Assembly: GCA_023457715.1 (NCBI GenBank)
Contig: JAEWKR010000079.1
Span: 1-64,000 of the forward strand
Reading direction: 5' to 3'
Length of the DNA: 64,000 nt
DNA from: Verrucomicrobiota bacterium
GTDB lineage: Bacteria > Verrucomicrobiota > Verrucomicrobiia > Opitutales > Opitutaceae
Under the pieces are notes generated by a model. That model ran no database searches. It was not told the origin of the DNA and was given only the letters and a program-made list of their open reading frames with translations. Each line of letters starts with the position of its first letter. Within the stretch, counting starts at the first letter, position 1. This document shows, in pieces, positions 29,511-38,637 of the stretch. The translations under genes and the position numbers were made by a program.

Positions 29511-31240
29511 AATTCCAGCGCCCTCTCCACCAGATGCTGGCGGTCCTGGCCGCACTTCCGCTCGCCGGCGCGCTCGTGTTCGGCAGCCTGGAACTGAGTC
29601 GTCTGCTCTCCACCTTTTTCCAGCTGCGGGAGCAGGCCCGCATCGCAAACGTCCTGATCGAGCTGTCCGACGTCGCCAGCCGCTCGCTCAGCGTTCCCGC
29701 GGGCAGCAGCGGGGCCGCCGCGAACCCCGAACTTGGCGCCAGCCTGAACCGGCTGCGCGTCGCCCTGGCCGGCATCGAAGGCCACGAGACGGCGGCCGGC
29801 GCCCGCCCGGCTTTTGCCCGCGTCCTCGAGGCCGGGTCGGCCCTCGCGCAGGGCTGGTCCGCCGATCGCAGCCGCGATGTCGAGGGGGCGGTGCTCGAAG
29901 CCATCGATACCCTGAAGCAGCCGGCACCCACCACGGCGCTGCGTGCCCGTTACGAGGGCCTCGCCTGGATCACGCGGCTGGGAGCCATTTCCGAGGTCGA
30001 GCGGCAGGTGGTCCGCGAGGGTCTGTCCCTCCCGGTGCCAACGATGCCGCTGATCATCGCCATGCAGAACGCGAAGGCGATGCGGCAGAACTACCAGGCG
30101 ACCGCCCAGATGATGGCGCCGCGCGAGCTGGCGACCCACTGGCAGACCCTGTTCACCTCCGAGCCTTACCAGCGCGTTGAGACGCTGACGGCGCAGGTGT
30201 TCCCGCTCGGCGCCGCGGACCCGCAGCCGTTTCAGCAACAGTTTGCGGCGCCGTGGGACGAGATGACCGCCGCCCGCGCGGACCTGATCGCCCAGACGGT
30301 CGGCGCCTTGGGTGCCGAGCTGCGGGCCGAACTCGCCCGGGCCGCGACACTCAACCGGGCCCAGTTGCAGCTCCGCTCACTCCTCGTCGGCGCGACCCTG
30401 CTCGTGTCGGCCGGGCTCGCCGCCCTGCTCATCCCGCGCATCCGGCGGACGTTCATGGTCACTTTCCGCGACCTGCAACAACAGCTCGATGCCATCGCCG
30501 AAGCGGTGGCCACGTCGGCGACTGCCGCCGGACGCCTCGCGGACAGCGCGGTCAAGGAGGCCGCCGGCCACCAGCAGATCAGCGCCTCCCTCACCAGCGT
30601 CACCACCGCGAGTCACCAGAGCGTCGCCACCGCGACCCGCGCGGTCGAGCACACGACGCAGATGATCCGGCTGTTGAAGAGTTCGCACGAGAAGGTGAAG
30701 GGCCTCGAAGCGCCTCTCGCCCGCGTCGCCGAGACCGGCACCGCGACCTCCCGGATCGTCGGCACGATCGACGAAATCGCGTTTCAAACCCGGATCCTCG
30801 CGCTGAACGCGTCAATCGAGGCCGCGAGCGCCGGCAGCGCGGGGGTGGGTTTCGTGGTGGTCGCGGGCGAAGTGCGGCAGCTGGCCGCGCGGGTTTCCGA
30901 GGCGACGGCCCAGACCGGCCCGCTGGTCGAGGACGCCCGCACGGCGATCACCCAGGGCTGCGCGATGGCCGGCGAGGTGGCGACGACGCTGGGCGACGTG
31001 GAACACAATGCGGAGGAATCCAACACGCTGATCCAAAGCATTCAGGCCGCGGCTCAGCAGATGGTGCAGAATCTCGAACACGTCAGCGCCGGCAACGACT
31101 CGCTTGAACGTGTCATGCAGGAAAACGCCGCGATCGCGGAGCGCAACACGCAGGCGTCCGCGGCCATGGCGGAGGAAGTGACCGCGCTTCGTGGCGCCGT
31201 GCTCGACCTGCAGCGGAAGCTGATCGGCAGTCGGGCATAA
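29507..31240 (+). CDS. second chemoreceptor-like protein with altered tip
   Basis: A 577-residue paralogue-like receptor, coupled to the first through a 4-bp overlap. It has a membrane helix at ~12-32, a sensor region, a second helix (LLVGATLLVSAGLAALLIP, ~290) and a signalling coil with tip IAFQTRILALNASIEAASAG near residue 423. Compared with the first receptor the tip has Arg for Asn after QT, and Ser for the Arg and Glu of ARAGE. These positions contribute to trimer contacts in E. coli Tsr (N376, R388, E391 region), so signalling may differ. The start is the ATG at 29507. Confidence 0.88.
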   Translation: MKFQRPLHQMLAVLAALPLAGALVFGSLELSRLLSTFFQLREQARIANVLIELSDVASRSLSVPAGSSGAAANPELGASLNRLRVALAGIEGHETAAGARPAFARVLEAGSALAQGWSADRSRDVEGAVLEAIDTLKQPAPTTALRARYEGLAWITRLGAISEVERQVVREGLSLPVPTMPLIIAMQNAKAMRQNYQATAQMMAPRELATHWQTLFTSEPYQRVETLTAQVFPLGAADPQPFQQQFAAPWDEMTAARADLIAQTVGALGAELRAELARAATLNRAQLQLRSLLVGATLLVSAGLAALLIPRIRRTFMVTFRDLQQQLDAIAEAVATSATAAGRLADSAVKEAAGHQQISASLTSVTTASHQSVATATRAVEHTTQMIRLLKSSHEKVKGLEAPLARVAETGTATSRIVGTIDEIAFQTRILALNASIEAASAGSAGVGFVVVAGEVRQLAARVSEATAQTGPLVEDARTAITQGCAMAGEVATTLGDVEHNAEESNTLIQSIQAAAQQMVQNLEHVSAGNDSLERVMQENAAIAERNTQASAAMAEEVTALRGAVLDLQRKLIGSRA

Positions 31241-31281
31241 AGGAGCCAGCCGCTCGTTCTCGCGAACGAAGCCACCGACAC

Positions 31282-31335
31282 CCCTCGATCGAGGGAGGCG
31301 ACACCCCGACCAGGCCGTCCCGATATTGGGACGGC
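31282..31335. terminator. paired hairpins after the chemoreceptor genes
   Basis: The perfect palindrome CCCTCGATCGAGGG (31282-31295) is followed by GCCGTCCC/GGGACGGC with loop GATATT (31314-31335). There is no T-run, so termination would not be of the classical intrinsic type. The remaining bases to 31470 hold nothing I recognise. Confidence 0.4.
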
Positions 31336-31470
31336 GGTATCTCGGGGGCGGGCCGGGCCGCCGTCGGACAAACAACGCCAGAATTTCTTCATTCTGTTAC
31401 GCAATTACTTACGAACTTACGGTAAGCGCGGCACGGGGCCTGCAATAAGGGCCGCACACTTTCTTCGCCG

Positions 31471-33882
31471 ATGACACACGCGCTCCGCCAGCTGTTCAAA
31501 ACCCCCGGCTTTTCGCTCCTCGCGATCCTGACGCTCGCCCTGGGCATCGGACTGAACACCTCGATGTTCAGCCTGATGAACGTGCTGCTGCTGGAGCCGC
31601 TGCCCTATCCGAACAGCGATCAGCTGGTTCGCGTTTACCGGACGTCGCCGAAGGACCCGAAGCTCAACCACCATGCCCCTGACTTCCTGCATCTGGAGCA
31701 ATACCTCCAGGGCACACAGGCGGTCGCCGCGTATCGAAACTGGAGCTACAGCCTGACGCAGCCCGGCCAGCCCCCCGTCAACCTCAACGCCGTGCGGGTC
31801 ACCTCCGGGTTCTTCCGCGCGCTCGGCATGGCGCCGGAACTTGGCCGCTACTTCACCCCGGAGGAGGACGTCCCCGGCAACCGGGTGATCGTGCTCAGCC
31901 ACGCCACCTGGCAGGCCCAGTTCGCGGGCGATCCGGGGGTCGTCGGCCGGACCGTGCGGGTGGATGGAGTGCCCACCACGATCATTGGCGTGACTCCGCG
32001 GAAGCTGAGCTCGGTCTTCCTCTGGGGCCCCGGCGAAGCGTTCCGTCCCATGGGCCTCACCGACGAACAACGCGTCAACAAGGTCGAGCAGGAGTACCGT
32101 GTGCTCGCGCGGCTCGCGCCCGGCACCTCCGTGGCCCAGTTCAATGCGCAACTCGACAACCTCGTCCGCCAACTGGCGGAGCAGCGCAGCGCCGAGCACA
32201 GCCAGGACGGTCTGCACGCCCTGACGCTCTTCGAGAGCACGAAACAGCCGGGTTTCAAGGCCCTCTCCTGGCTGCTGCTGGGCCTCGCGGGCTTCGTCCT
32301 CCTGATTGCCTGCGCCAACCTGGCGAACCTCCAGCTCGCGCGCACCATCGCCCGTTCGCAGGAGTTTGCGATCCGCTCGGCGCTCGGGGCCTCCCGGTTG
32401 CGCATGCTGCAGCCCGTCGTGCTCGAAAGCCTGATCCTGTCTCTCTGCGGCGGGGCGGTCGGGATCCTGTTCGCGATGTGGTCGAACGACTGGATGGCCG
32501 CCAACATCTCCCGCACCTTTCCGCTGCATCTCGATTTCTCCCTCAACTGGCGGATCCTCACCTTCGCCGTCGGCCTCGCGGTGATCACGGGGCTGACCTT
32601 TGGCACGCTGCCCGCCTTCGTGCTCGCCCACATCCGGGTAAACGACGCCTTGAAGAGCGGCACGCGCGGCAACACCGGCGGGCCGCTGCAGAACCGGCTC
32701 CGGCATGCCCTGATCGTCGGGCAGTTCGCGCTGGCCCTCGTGCTCCTCGCCGGCGCCAGCCTTTTCATCCGCGGCGTCGACCAGATGCTGCTCCGCGACA
32801 TCGGGTGGGAGCGGCACGGGCTGGCGCAGGGGATGATCAATCTGCCGGGCGCGCGTTACGAAACGCCGGAGAAGATCTACCAGTTCCACACCCGGCTCGA
32901 GGAGCGCCTGGCCGCGTTGCCCGGCGCCGAGTCGGCCACCGTGGGCTGGACGCTCCCGACCGTGATGTACCTCACCGCCCGCAGCTTCGTGGTCGAAGGT
33001 CAGGAGCCGCCGCCGGCAGGCCGCGAACCCACGGCTTCGGTCAATGCCGTGATGCCGTCCTTCCTTCCGACCCTGAAGATCCGGCTGCTCAGCGGGCGCA
33101 ATTTCACCGCGGCCGACACCCTCACCACCGGCAAGGTGGCCATCATCAGCGAGAGCATGGCCAAGGCCCTGTTCCCCGGTGAGAGCCCGCTGGGCCGCCG
33201 GCTGGGCAGCACGGATCCGTCGAACCGCGCGTGGACGGAGATCATCGGCGTCATGCCCGATTTCGAGATGGCGGTGACCGGCGCCGGCCTGGATCGCGGC
33301 AAGTTCGTGCTGTACCAACCGCTGGCCCAGGAGCCCTGGGGCTACGTCACCTTCGCCGTTCGTTCGGCGAACCCCGCCGCGCTGGTGGAATCCATCCGCA
33401 AGACCGTGGAGAGCCTGGATGCGGACCTCCCGGTGCAGCAGCTCGGGACCGTCGACGACTACATCAAGGGCCTCTCGGCCACCTCGTACATGATCAACAC
33501 GATCCTCTCCGGGTTTGCGACGCTCGGGCTGTTCCTGGCGTCGCTCGGACTCTATGGTGTCATCGCCCGCCTCGTGGCGCAGCGGCGAACGGAGATCGGC
33601 GTTCGCGTCGCGCTCGGCGCGCAGTCACGCGACGTGGTCTGGCTGATCCTCCGCACGGGCCTGATCCTGACCTCGCTGGGCACGGTCATCGGCACCCTCG
33701 GCGCCCTCGCCCTGGCTCAAATCCTCGCCCGCGCGAGCGACACCCCGACCTCGCAGCCTGCCGACCCGTTCTCGATCTTCGGCATGGCCGGCCTCCTCAT
33801 GATCGTGGCCCTCTTTGCCTGCTGGATCCCCGCCCGCCGCGCCGCCAAGGTCGACCCGTTGGTCGCGCTGAGGGCGGAGTGA
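31471..33882 (+). CDS. FtsX/MacB-type ABC permease (acidobacterial duplicated form)
   Basis: An 803-residue permease with two MacB periplasmic-core/FtsX halves. The first helix is at ~15-40 (FSLLAILTLALGIGLNTSMF), then the periplasmic core, three helices around residues 265-390 (LLLGLAGFVLLIACANLANL), a linker helix near 415, a second core and three C-terminal helices ending with PARRAAKVDPLVALRAE. The signature ACANLANLQLARTIARSQEF is typical of 'ADOP' orphan permeases, which are usually encoded without an adjacent ATPase, as here. Substrate is unknown. Confidence 0.9.
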   Translation: MTHALRQLFKTPGFSLLAILTLALGIGLNTSMFSLMNVLLLEPLPYPNSDQLVRVYRTSPKDPKLNHHAPDFLHLEQYLQGTQAVAAYRNWSYSLTQPGQPPVNLNAVRVTSGFFRALGMAPELGRYFTPEEDVPGNRVIVLSHATWQAQFAGDPGVVGRTVRVDGVPTTIIGVTPRKLSSVFLWGPGEAFRPMGLTDEQRVNKVEQEYRVLARLAPGTSVAQFNAQLDNLVRQLAEQRSAEHSQDGLHALTLFESTKQPGFKALSWLLLGLAGFVLLIACANLANLQLARTIARSQEFAIRSALGASRLRMLQPVVLESLILSLCGGAVGILFAMWSNDWMAANISRTFPLHLDFSLNWRILTFAVGLAVITGLTFGTLPAFVLAHIRVNDALKSGTRGNTGGPLQNRLRHALIVGQFALALVLLAGASLFIRGVDQMLLRDIGWERHGLAQGMINLPGARYETPEKIYQFHTRLEERLAALPGAESATVGWTLPTVMYLTARSFVVEGQEPPPAGREPTASVNAVMPSFLPTLKIRLLSGRNFTAADTLTTGKVAIISESMAKALFPGESPLGRRLGSTDPSNRAWTEIIGVMPDFEMAVTGAGLDRGKFVLYQPLAQEPWGYVTFAVRSANPAALVESIRKTVESLDADLPVQQLGTVDDYIKGLSATSYMINTILSGFATLGLFLASLGLYGVIARLVAQRRTEIGVRVALGAQSRDVVWLILRTGLILTSLGTVIGTLGALALAQILARASDTPTSQPADPFSIFGMAGLLMIVALFACWIPARRAAKVDPLVALRAE

Positions 33883-33895
33883 GCCGCTGGTGTGG

Positions 33896-33962
33896 TTTGG
33901 GGTTTTGGGTTTTGAGTTTTGGGTTTTGGGTTTTCCCAACGCAAAACCCAAAACTCAAAGCG
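33896..33962. repeat. mirrored 7-bp-period repeat
   Basis: GGGTTTTGAGTTTTGGG heptads (33898-33933) are mirrored by AAAACCCAAAACTC (33943-33956) around TTCCCAACG. The site lies between two convergent genes, and the TGA stop of the leftward esterase is inside the right arm (TCA at 33955-33957). Confidence 0.85.
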
Positions 33963-35232
33963 GCGCGTTGCCGCGCGCCAGCGCGTCCATCCAGGCGTTC
34001 ATCCGGTCGATGTACGGCTTTTGCTGGGCTTCCGTGGCCTGGTGGTTGTGCGGGGCATCGACCAGGGGAACGATTTCCTTGGGACCCGGGATCAGGTTGT
34101 AGACCGTATAGATGCCGGCCGGCGGACAAACGGTGTCGATGAAGCCGGCGGACATCAGGGTCTTCGCGCGAATGCGGGGAGCGAAGTTCACGGCGTCGAA
34201 ATACAGGCCCGTTTCCCGCACGCGCGGGTTGCTGTTGTCCCAATTCGGATACCCCGGCGCCCGGCCTCCAAGTTCGGCGTTCGAGTCGGCGCCGGCGGGC
34301 ACGTGGACGATCACGTGAGTCACCTTCGGGTGCAACCCGGCCACGTTGAGCGCCTGCTGCCCGCCCATGCTCGTGCCCGTCGCCAGCAGCACCTGACCAT
34401 TCCAGTCCGACCGACCCGCCAGATACTCGAGGGCGCGGTAGTTGCCGAGGTACATCCGCAGGAAATAATTCCGGTCGCGCTCGTCGTTGTTGATCGCGGC
34501 GTAGTCCTTCAACAGCCGGGGCAACGCATCGTAGAAGGCCTGCGGCAGGTCGATCGGCACATCGTGGGCGGAAACGTTCATGGCGAGCCAGCCCTGCGCG
34601 GCGCGATCCACCACCCAGGACTTATGGAGCGGATACGGCCCGCCGGCCCATTGCATCTGCAGCATGGCAGGGAACCGGCCTTCGCGGGCCGGCTTCGCGA
34701 TCTGCCCGTAAATATGCGCGCCCTGGATGTTCTTCAGCTTGATCGTCGCGTAGTCCACTCCGTCCTTGCCACTCGGCGCGGCGAGCAGCACGGGCTCGGG
34801 GGCGATCGCTTCCAGGTCCTTGAGCTTGCCCGCCCAGAACGCATCGAAGTCGGCCGGCCGCGGCACCACCGGTTTCAACCGCTCGGGCGAGACGGCGGCG
34901 GCCGCGAGCTGGACCTTCTCCCCCTCGACCGCCGGGGTGATCTCCAGGTGCACGAACCCAGGCTCGTCCAGCGTGGCGGCGATCTTCACCGGGCCGGCTT
35001 TCGGGTCGATGGTCCCGAATCCAATCAGCGTCGCGGCGTTCTTCTTCAGGGTGTAGGAATACACGCCGGCCGGAGCCGCCGCACCTTCCGGCAGCGTCAC
35101 GGTCCAGCCCACGGTTTCGCCCGCGCCGTAGATCCCGTCGGGATCGTAGGGGGTCAACTGCAGCGGCTGGGCGTGAGCCACCGCCAGCAGGGGAAGGAGG
35201 GACAGGGCGCGTCGGGCACGAGAAAGCAACAT
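33955..35232 (-). CDS. acetylxylan esterase / cephalosporin-C deacetylase-like hydrolase (CE7)
   Basis: A 425-residue secreted alpha/beta hydrolase. Signal peptide residues 1-22 (LLPLLAVAHAQ). An N-terminal beta-rich module (~23-115) precedes the AXE1 domain (RPADFDAFWAGKLKDL near residue 125). The catalytic triad is visible: Ser in GTSMGGQQAL near 288, Asp in GFIDTVCPP near 365 and His in APHNHQ near 393. It should remove acetyl groups from xylan or small esters in the periplasm. The two propeller kinases flank this region, consistent with polysaccharide use. Confidence 0.88.
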   Translation of the reverse strand: MLLSRARRALSLLPLLAVAHAQPLQLTPYDPDGIYGAGETVGWTVTLPEGAAAPAGVYSYTLKKNAATLIGFGTIDPKAGPVKIAATLDEPGFVHLEITPAVEGEKVQLAAAAVSPERLKPVVPRPADFDAFWAGKLKDLEAIAPEPVLLAAPSGKDGVDYATIKLKNIQGAHIYGQIAKPAREGRFPAMLQMQWAGGPYPLHKSWVVDRAAQGWLAMNVSAHDVPIDLPQAFYDALPRLLKDYAAINNDERDRNYFLRMYLGNYRALEYLAGRSDWNGQVLLATGTSMGGQQALNVAGLHPKVTHVIVHVPAGADSNAELGGRAPGYPNWDNSNPRVRETGLYFDAVNFAPRIRAKTLMSAGFIDTVCPPAGIYTVYNLIPGPKEIVPLVDAPHNHQATEAQQKPYIDRMNAWMDALARGNAPL

Positions 35233-35386
35233 GATGGCAGGTACTTACCACACGAACACCAATCTCAAATCTCAAATTTCAAATGCCGCCGCAGGCGGCC
35301 TTGTACAATGTTGTACTGGGAGGGCGCTAAGGCCGGGCGGGCAACGTGCCGTTAAGGAGGCAGGCCGGATCAGCCCCGGCCAAGCC

Positions 35387-38300
35387 ATGCTTTCCAGCCC
35401 CTCTCTTGGCCGGCTTCGTGCCGGCTGCGCGGTCGCGTCCCGCTTTTTCCGCGCCGGCGTTCCGCCGTTCCTTGCCTGCATCGTCCTCGCCTCCAGCCTG
35501 CACGCCCTCGACCCCCGCCAGGCCCCAACCCAGTACAACCTGGTCAACTGGCGAATGGGCAGCGCCGGCGCGCGCGCCGAAATCAAGGCCATCGCCCAGG
35601 CGCCTGACGGCTACCTTTGGACCGCGACCTCCCTCGGCCTCTATCGCTTCGATGGCCGGAGCTTCACCCGGGTGGCCTCGCCCGACGGAGCCAATCTGCA
35701 CCTGAATGCCCTCGCACCGCGTACGGGCGGCGGCGTGTGGATCGCCGCGGATGAGGGCCTCTACGTTGGCCACCGACCCGATCAGCCGCTCTCCCGGGTG
35801 CGCGAGGGACGGATCCGGCAGGTGCTCGAAGCCGAAGGCCAGGTCTGGTTTTCGACCGAAGAACGGGTTTTCCGCGCTCCGCTCGACCAACTCGGCAACG
35901 CCACGCCCGTGACGGACACGCCCGCGCAGGCGCTGCGCCTGGCCGGGAAAGACGTCTGGCTGGCGACGCCGTCGGGCGTGTTGGTCGCCCGGATGGCGAA
36001 CGAGGGCTGGGCCGCGCCCGAACCCATTGACCCCGAGATCGCCACGGCGCTCGCGGTGACGCCCGACGGCCGCGAAGTCCGCGCCGGCAATCCCAGCGGC
36101 CTGCGCGAAATCAGTGCGGAGCGGTCGACCCATCCGGAGGCCTTCGCGCTCGCCGATTCGGTGACCACCCTGGTCTACGATCAGGACCACGCGCTCTGGA
36201 TCGGGACCGAACGCGCCGGGCTGCGCCGGTTGCTCAGTGGCAGGACCCAGGCCCTGACCAAGGCCGACGGGCTCAGCAGCGATGCCGTCACCGCCCTCTG
36301 CGAGGACCGCGAAGGCACGCTGTGGATCGGCACCTCTGACGGCCTCGACCAGCTGACTGAAACGCGCTTCCCCATCCTCGGCGAGCAGGAGGGAAGCATC
36401 GGCGGCTCGCTCCACAACGTTTCCCCCGCGATCGACGGCGGTGTATGGGTCAGCTCGGGCGGGGCGTTTGCGTGGACCGACGGGCGGGAACACCGCAACT
36501 ACCTCCCCGAGTTCCTGGGCGGCAATATCTACATCAAGCTGATTTATGCCGCGCGCGACGGCTCGGTTTATTTCGTCCGCGGCGACCGCACCATCAACCG
36601 CATGGCGGGTGGCAAGCTGGTGCAGCTCGCGCAGCCCCCCGACTGGACGGAGGCGATCGTGGAAGACGAGCAGGGCATCGTTCTTTCCGTCGGCCCAAAG
36701 CTTTACCGGCTGCGCGGCACGGAACTTGTGCCCTACGAATTCGCACCCGGTCAGCCCGAACCGTTTTTCGACTGGGTGCATCATATCATCACGGCTCCCG
36801 ACGGGGCGCTGGTTCTCTGCACCGCCGGCGGCCTCTTCCGGGTGAAGGGAGTCCAGGTCGAACGGTGGGGCGACGCGGAAGGGATCGCCGAAAACCGCAC
36901 CTACAGCGCGGTCGCGGAGCTTGACGGCACTCTCTGGGCCGGCGGCCCTTCGGGGCTCCATCTCGTGCGGCCCGGCCGGATTCATGCCTTCCAGGAGGAC
37001 AGCGGCCTGCCCAATCGCCGCATCTTTGCCCTCGCGGCGGATGACCTCGGCTATCTGTGGATGATGACGGGGCGCGGATTGGCGCGGGCACGGCGCGACG
37101 ACCTGGTGGCCTACGCCGACGGCAAGCTCGAGCAGGTCCCGTTCGATCTCTTCAACGGTCCTCCGGCCATCAAGAGCGCCGAGCGGACCGATCAGAATTA
37201 CGGCAGCGCCAAGACGGCGGACGGCCGGATCTGGTTCCCCTCGCCCCGCGGGCTGATCATCATCGATCCGGCCAATCCGGTCCGCAACACCGTGCCTCCG
37301 GTGGTGCACGTCGAACGCTCGCGCAACCCCGAGTGGAATCGCCGCCATCCGGGGCGGACCCCGATCGAGTTCACGTTCGCGGCGCTGAGTTTCAGCGATC
37401 CGGCGCGCACCACCGTCAGCTACCGGATGGTCGGGCTCGACAACAACTGGATTGCGGCCGGCGACCGGCGCTCCGTCGAATTTCAAACCCTGCCGCCGGG
37501 CGAATACGCGCTCGAAGTGCGGGCCACGAACGGGGACGGCGCCGCTGCGGCCGCGGCGTTGCCGTTCCAGGTGCTGCCCCCGTTCTATGAGTCAACGTGG
37601 TTCTACTTTGGATGCGCCCTCGGCATGATCGTGCTGTTCGGCGCCGCGTACGGCGTGAAGATGCGGCGCGTCGCGGTGGTGGAACGGCGGCTCCGCGAGG
37701 AAAACGAGCGCCTGGAGGAGGCGGTGGCCGAGCGCACCCGCCAGCTCTCGCGGGAGCAGGCCCTGCGCGTCGAGGCGTCCCGCCGCGCCGGCATGGCCGA
37801 GGTCGCCTCCAACGTGCTCCACAACGTCGGCAACGTGCTCAACAGCGCCAACGTGTCGGCGAGTCTCCTCAGCACCGAACTGCAGCGCTGCCGGATCCCC
37901 TTGGTACCGAAGCTGGCCGAACTCCTCCAGTCGCAGGAGGCCGACCTCCCGCGGTTCATGCAGGAAGACCCGCGGGGACAGAAGGTGCCGGCCTACCTGA
38001 CCGCGCTGGGCAGCGACCTGATGGACAGCCGCCAGAAGATGGAAACGGAGTTGCGCACGCTCCAGCACAGCATCGAGCACATCAAGGAGGTGGTGGCCCG
38101 GCAGCAGAGCCTCACCGATGCCTGCGGCCTGATCGAACGGGTCCGCCTGCACGAGGTCGTGGCGGATGCGCTGCGGATGCAGGAACCGGAATTTCAGCAG
38201 CACCGCGTCACGGTCGAACGCCTCTTCGAGGAGACGCCTCTGGTCGCGATCGAGCGGCACAAGGTGCTCCAGATCGCGATCAATCTGCTCCAGAATGCAG

Positions 38301-38587
38301 TGCACGCGTGCCGCGACTCCGACCGCGCCGACCGCCGCATCGTCGTCCGGGTCGACCCGCACCACGGAAACGTCCGACTGGTGGTGACGGACAACGGCGT
38401 GGGCATCGCGCCCGAGAACATGACCAGCATCTTCTCGCACGGGTTCACGACCAAACGCGACGGCCACGGCTTCGGGCTCCACGGCAGCGCGCTCGCCGCC
38501 CAGGACATGGGCGGCTCCCTGGCCGCGCACAGTGACGGGCCCGGCCGCGGCGCCTCCTTCACCCTGACGCTGCCGCCGGCGTCCTGA
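35387..38587 (+). CDS. beta-propeller / Y_Y_Y sensor histidine kinase
   Basis: A 1066-residue membrane sensor from the ATG at 35387; the signal sequence follows a short leader (FFRAGVPPFLACIVLASSLH). Residues ~45-660 are propeller blades (DGYLWTATSLGLYRFDG, HALWIGTERAGLRRL, GTLWIGTSDGLDQL), ~665-728 Y_Y_Y, ~737-757 a membrane helix, then the kinase with LHNVGNVLNS near residue 810 and DNGVGIAPENM near 1001. It has no PAS domain, unlike its relative at 23271-27104, and no receiver. It is divergent from the CE7 esterase gene, which could be its target. Confidence 0.9.
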   Translation: MLSSPSLGRLRAGCAVASRFFRAGVPPFLACIVLASSLHALDPRQAPTQYNLVNWRMGSAGARAEIKAIAQAPDGYLWTATSLGLYRFDGRSFTRVASPDGANLHLNALAPRTGGGVWIAADEGLYVGHRPDQPLSRVREGRIRQVLEAEGQVWFSTEERVFRAPLDQLGNATPVTDTPAQALRLAGKDVWLATPSGVLVARMANEGWAAPEPIDPEIATALAVTPDGREVRAGNPSGLREISAERSTHPEAFALADSVTTLVYDQDHALWIGTERAGLRRLLSGRTQALTKADGLSSDAVTALCEDREGTLWIGTSDGLDQLTETRFPILGEQEGSIGGSLHNVSPAIDGGVWVSSGGAFAWTDGREHRNYLPEFLGGNIYIKLIYAARDGSVYFVRGDRTINRMAGGKLVQLAQPPDWTEAIVEDEQGIVLSVGPKLYRLRGTELVPYEFAPGQPEPFFDWVHHIITAPDGALVLCTAGGLFRVKGVQVERWGDAEGIAENRTYSAVAELDGTLWAGGPSGLHLVRPGRIHAFQEDSGLPNRRIFALAADDLGYLWMMTGRGLARARRDDLVAYADGKLEQVPFDLFNGPPAIKSAERTDQNYGSAKTADGRIWFPSPRGLIIIDPANPVRNTVPPVVHVERSRNPEWNRRHPGRTPIEFTFAALSFSDPARTTVSYRMVGLDNNWIAAGDRRSVEFQTLPPGEYALEVRATNGDGAAAAAALPFQVLPPFYESTWFYFGCALGMIVLFGAAYGVKMRRVAVVERRLREENERLEEAVAERTRQLSREQALRVEASRRAGMAEVASNVLHNVGNVLNSANVSASLLSTELQRCRIPLVPKLAELLQSQEADLPRFMQEDPRGQKVPAYLTALGSDLMDSRQKMETELRTLQHSIEHIKEVVARQQSLTDACGLIERVRLHEVVADALRMQEPEFQQHRVTVERLFEETPLVAIERHKVLQIAINLLQNAVHACRDSDRADRRIVVRVDPHHGNVRLVVTDNGVGIAPENMTSIFSHGFTTKRDGHGFGLHGSALAAQDMGGSLAAHSDGPGRGASFTLTLPPAS

Positions 38588-38617
38588 TCGCAGGACCGGG
38601 GGCGCTGGCAGTGCACG

Positions 38618-38637
38618 GCGCCGGCAGAAGCCGGCGC
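38618..38637. terminator. hairpin between convergent kinase genes
   Basis: GCGCCGGC-AGAA-GCCGGCGC is a perfect 8-bp stem with a tetraloop, placed between the ends of two convergent genes. There is no T-run. Similar CCGGCTTCAG-type palindromes occur at 52557 and 54243-54266. Confidence 0.45.

Noticed and set aside
35354..35360. AAGGAGG as the ribosome binding site of the second propeller kinase
   Set aside because: It lies 27 bases before the ATG at 35387, too far for a normal site, and no in-frame start lies at a suitable distance that gives a better protein.
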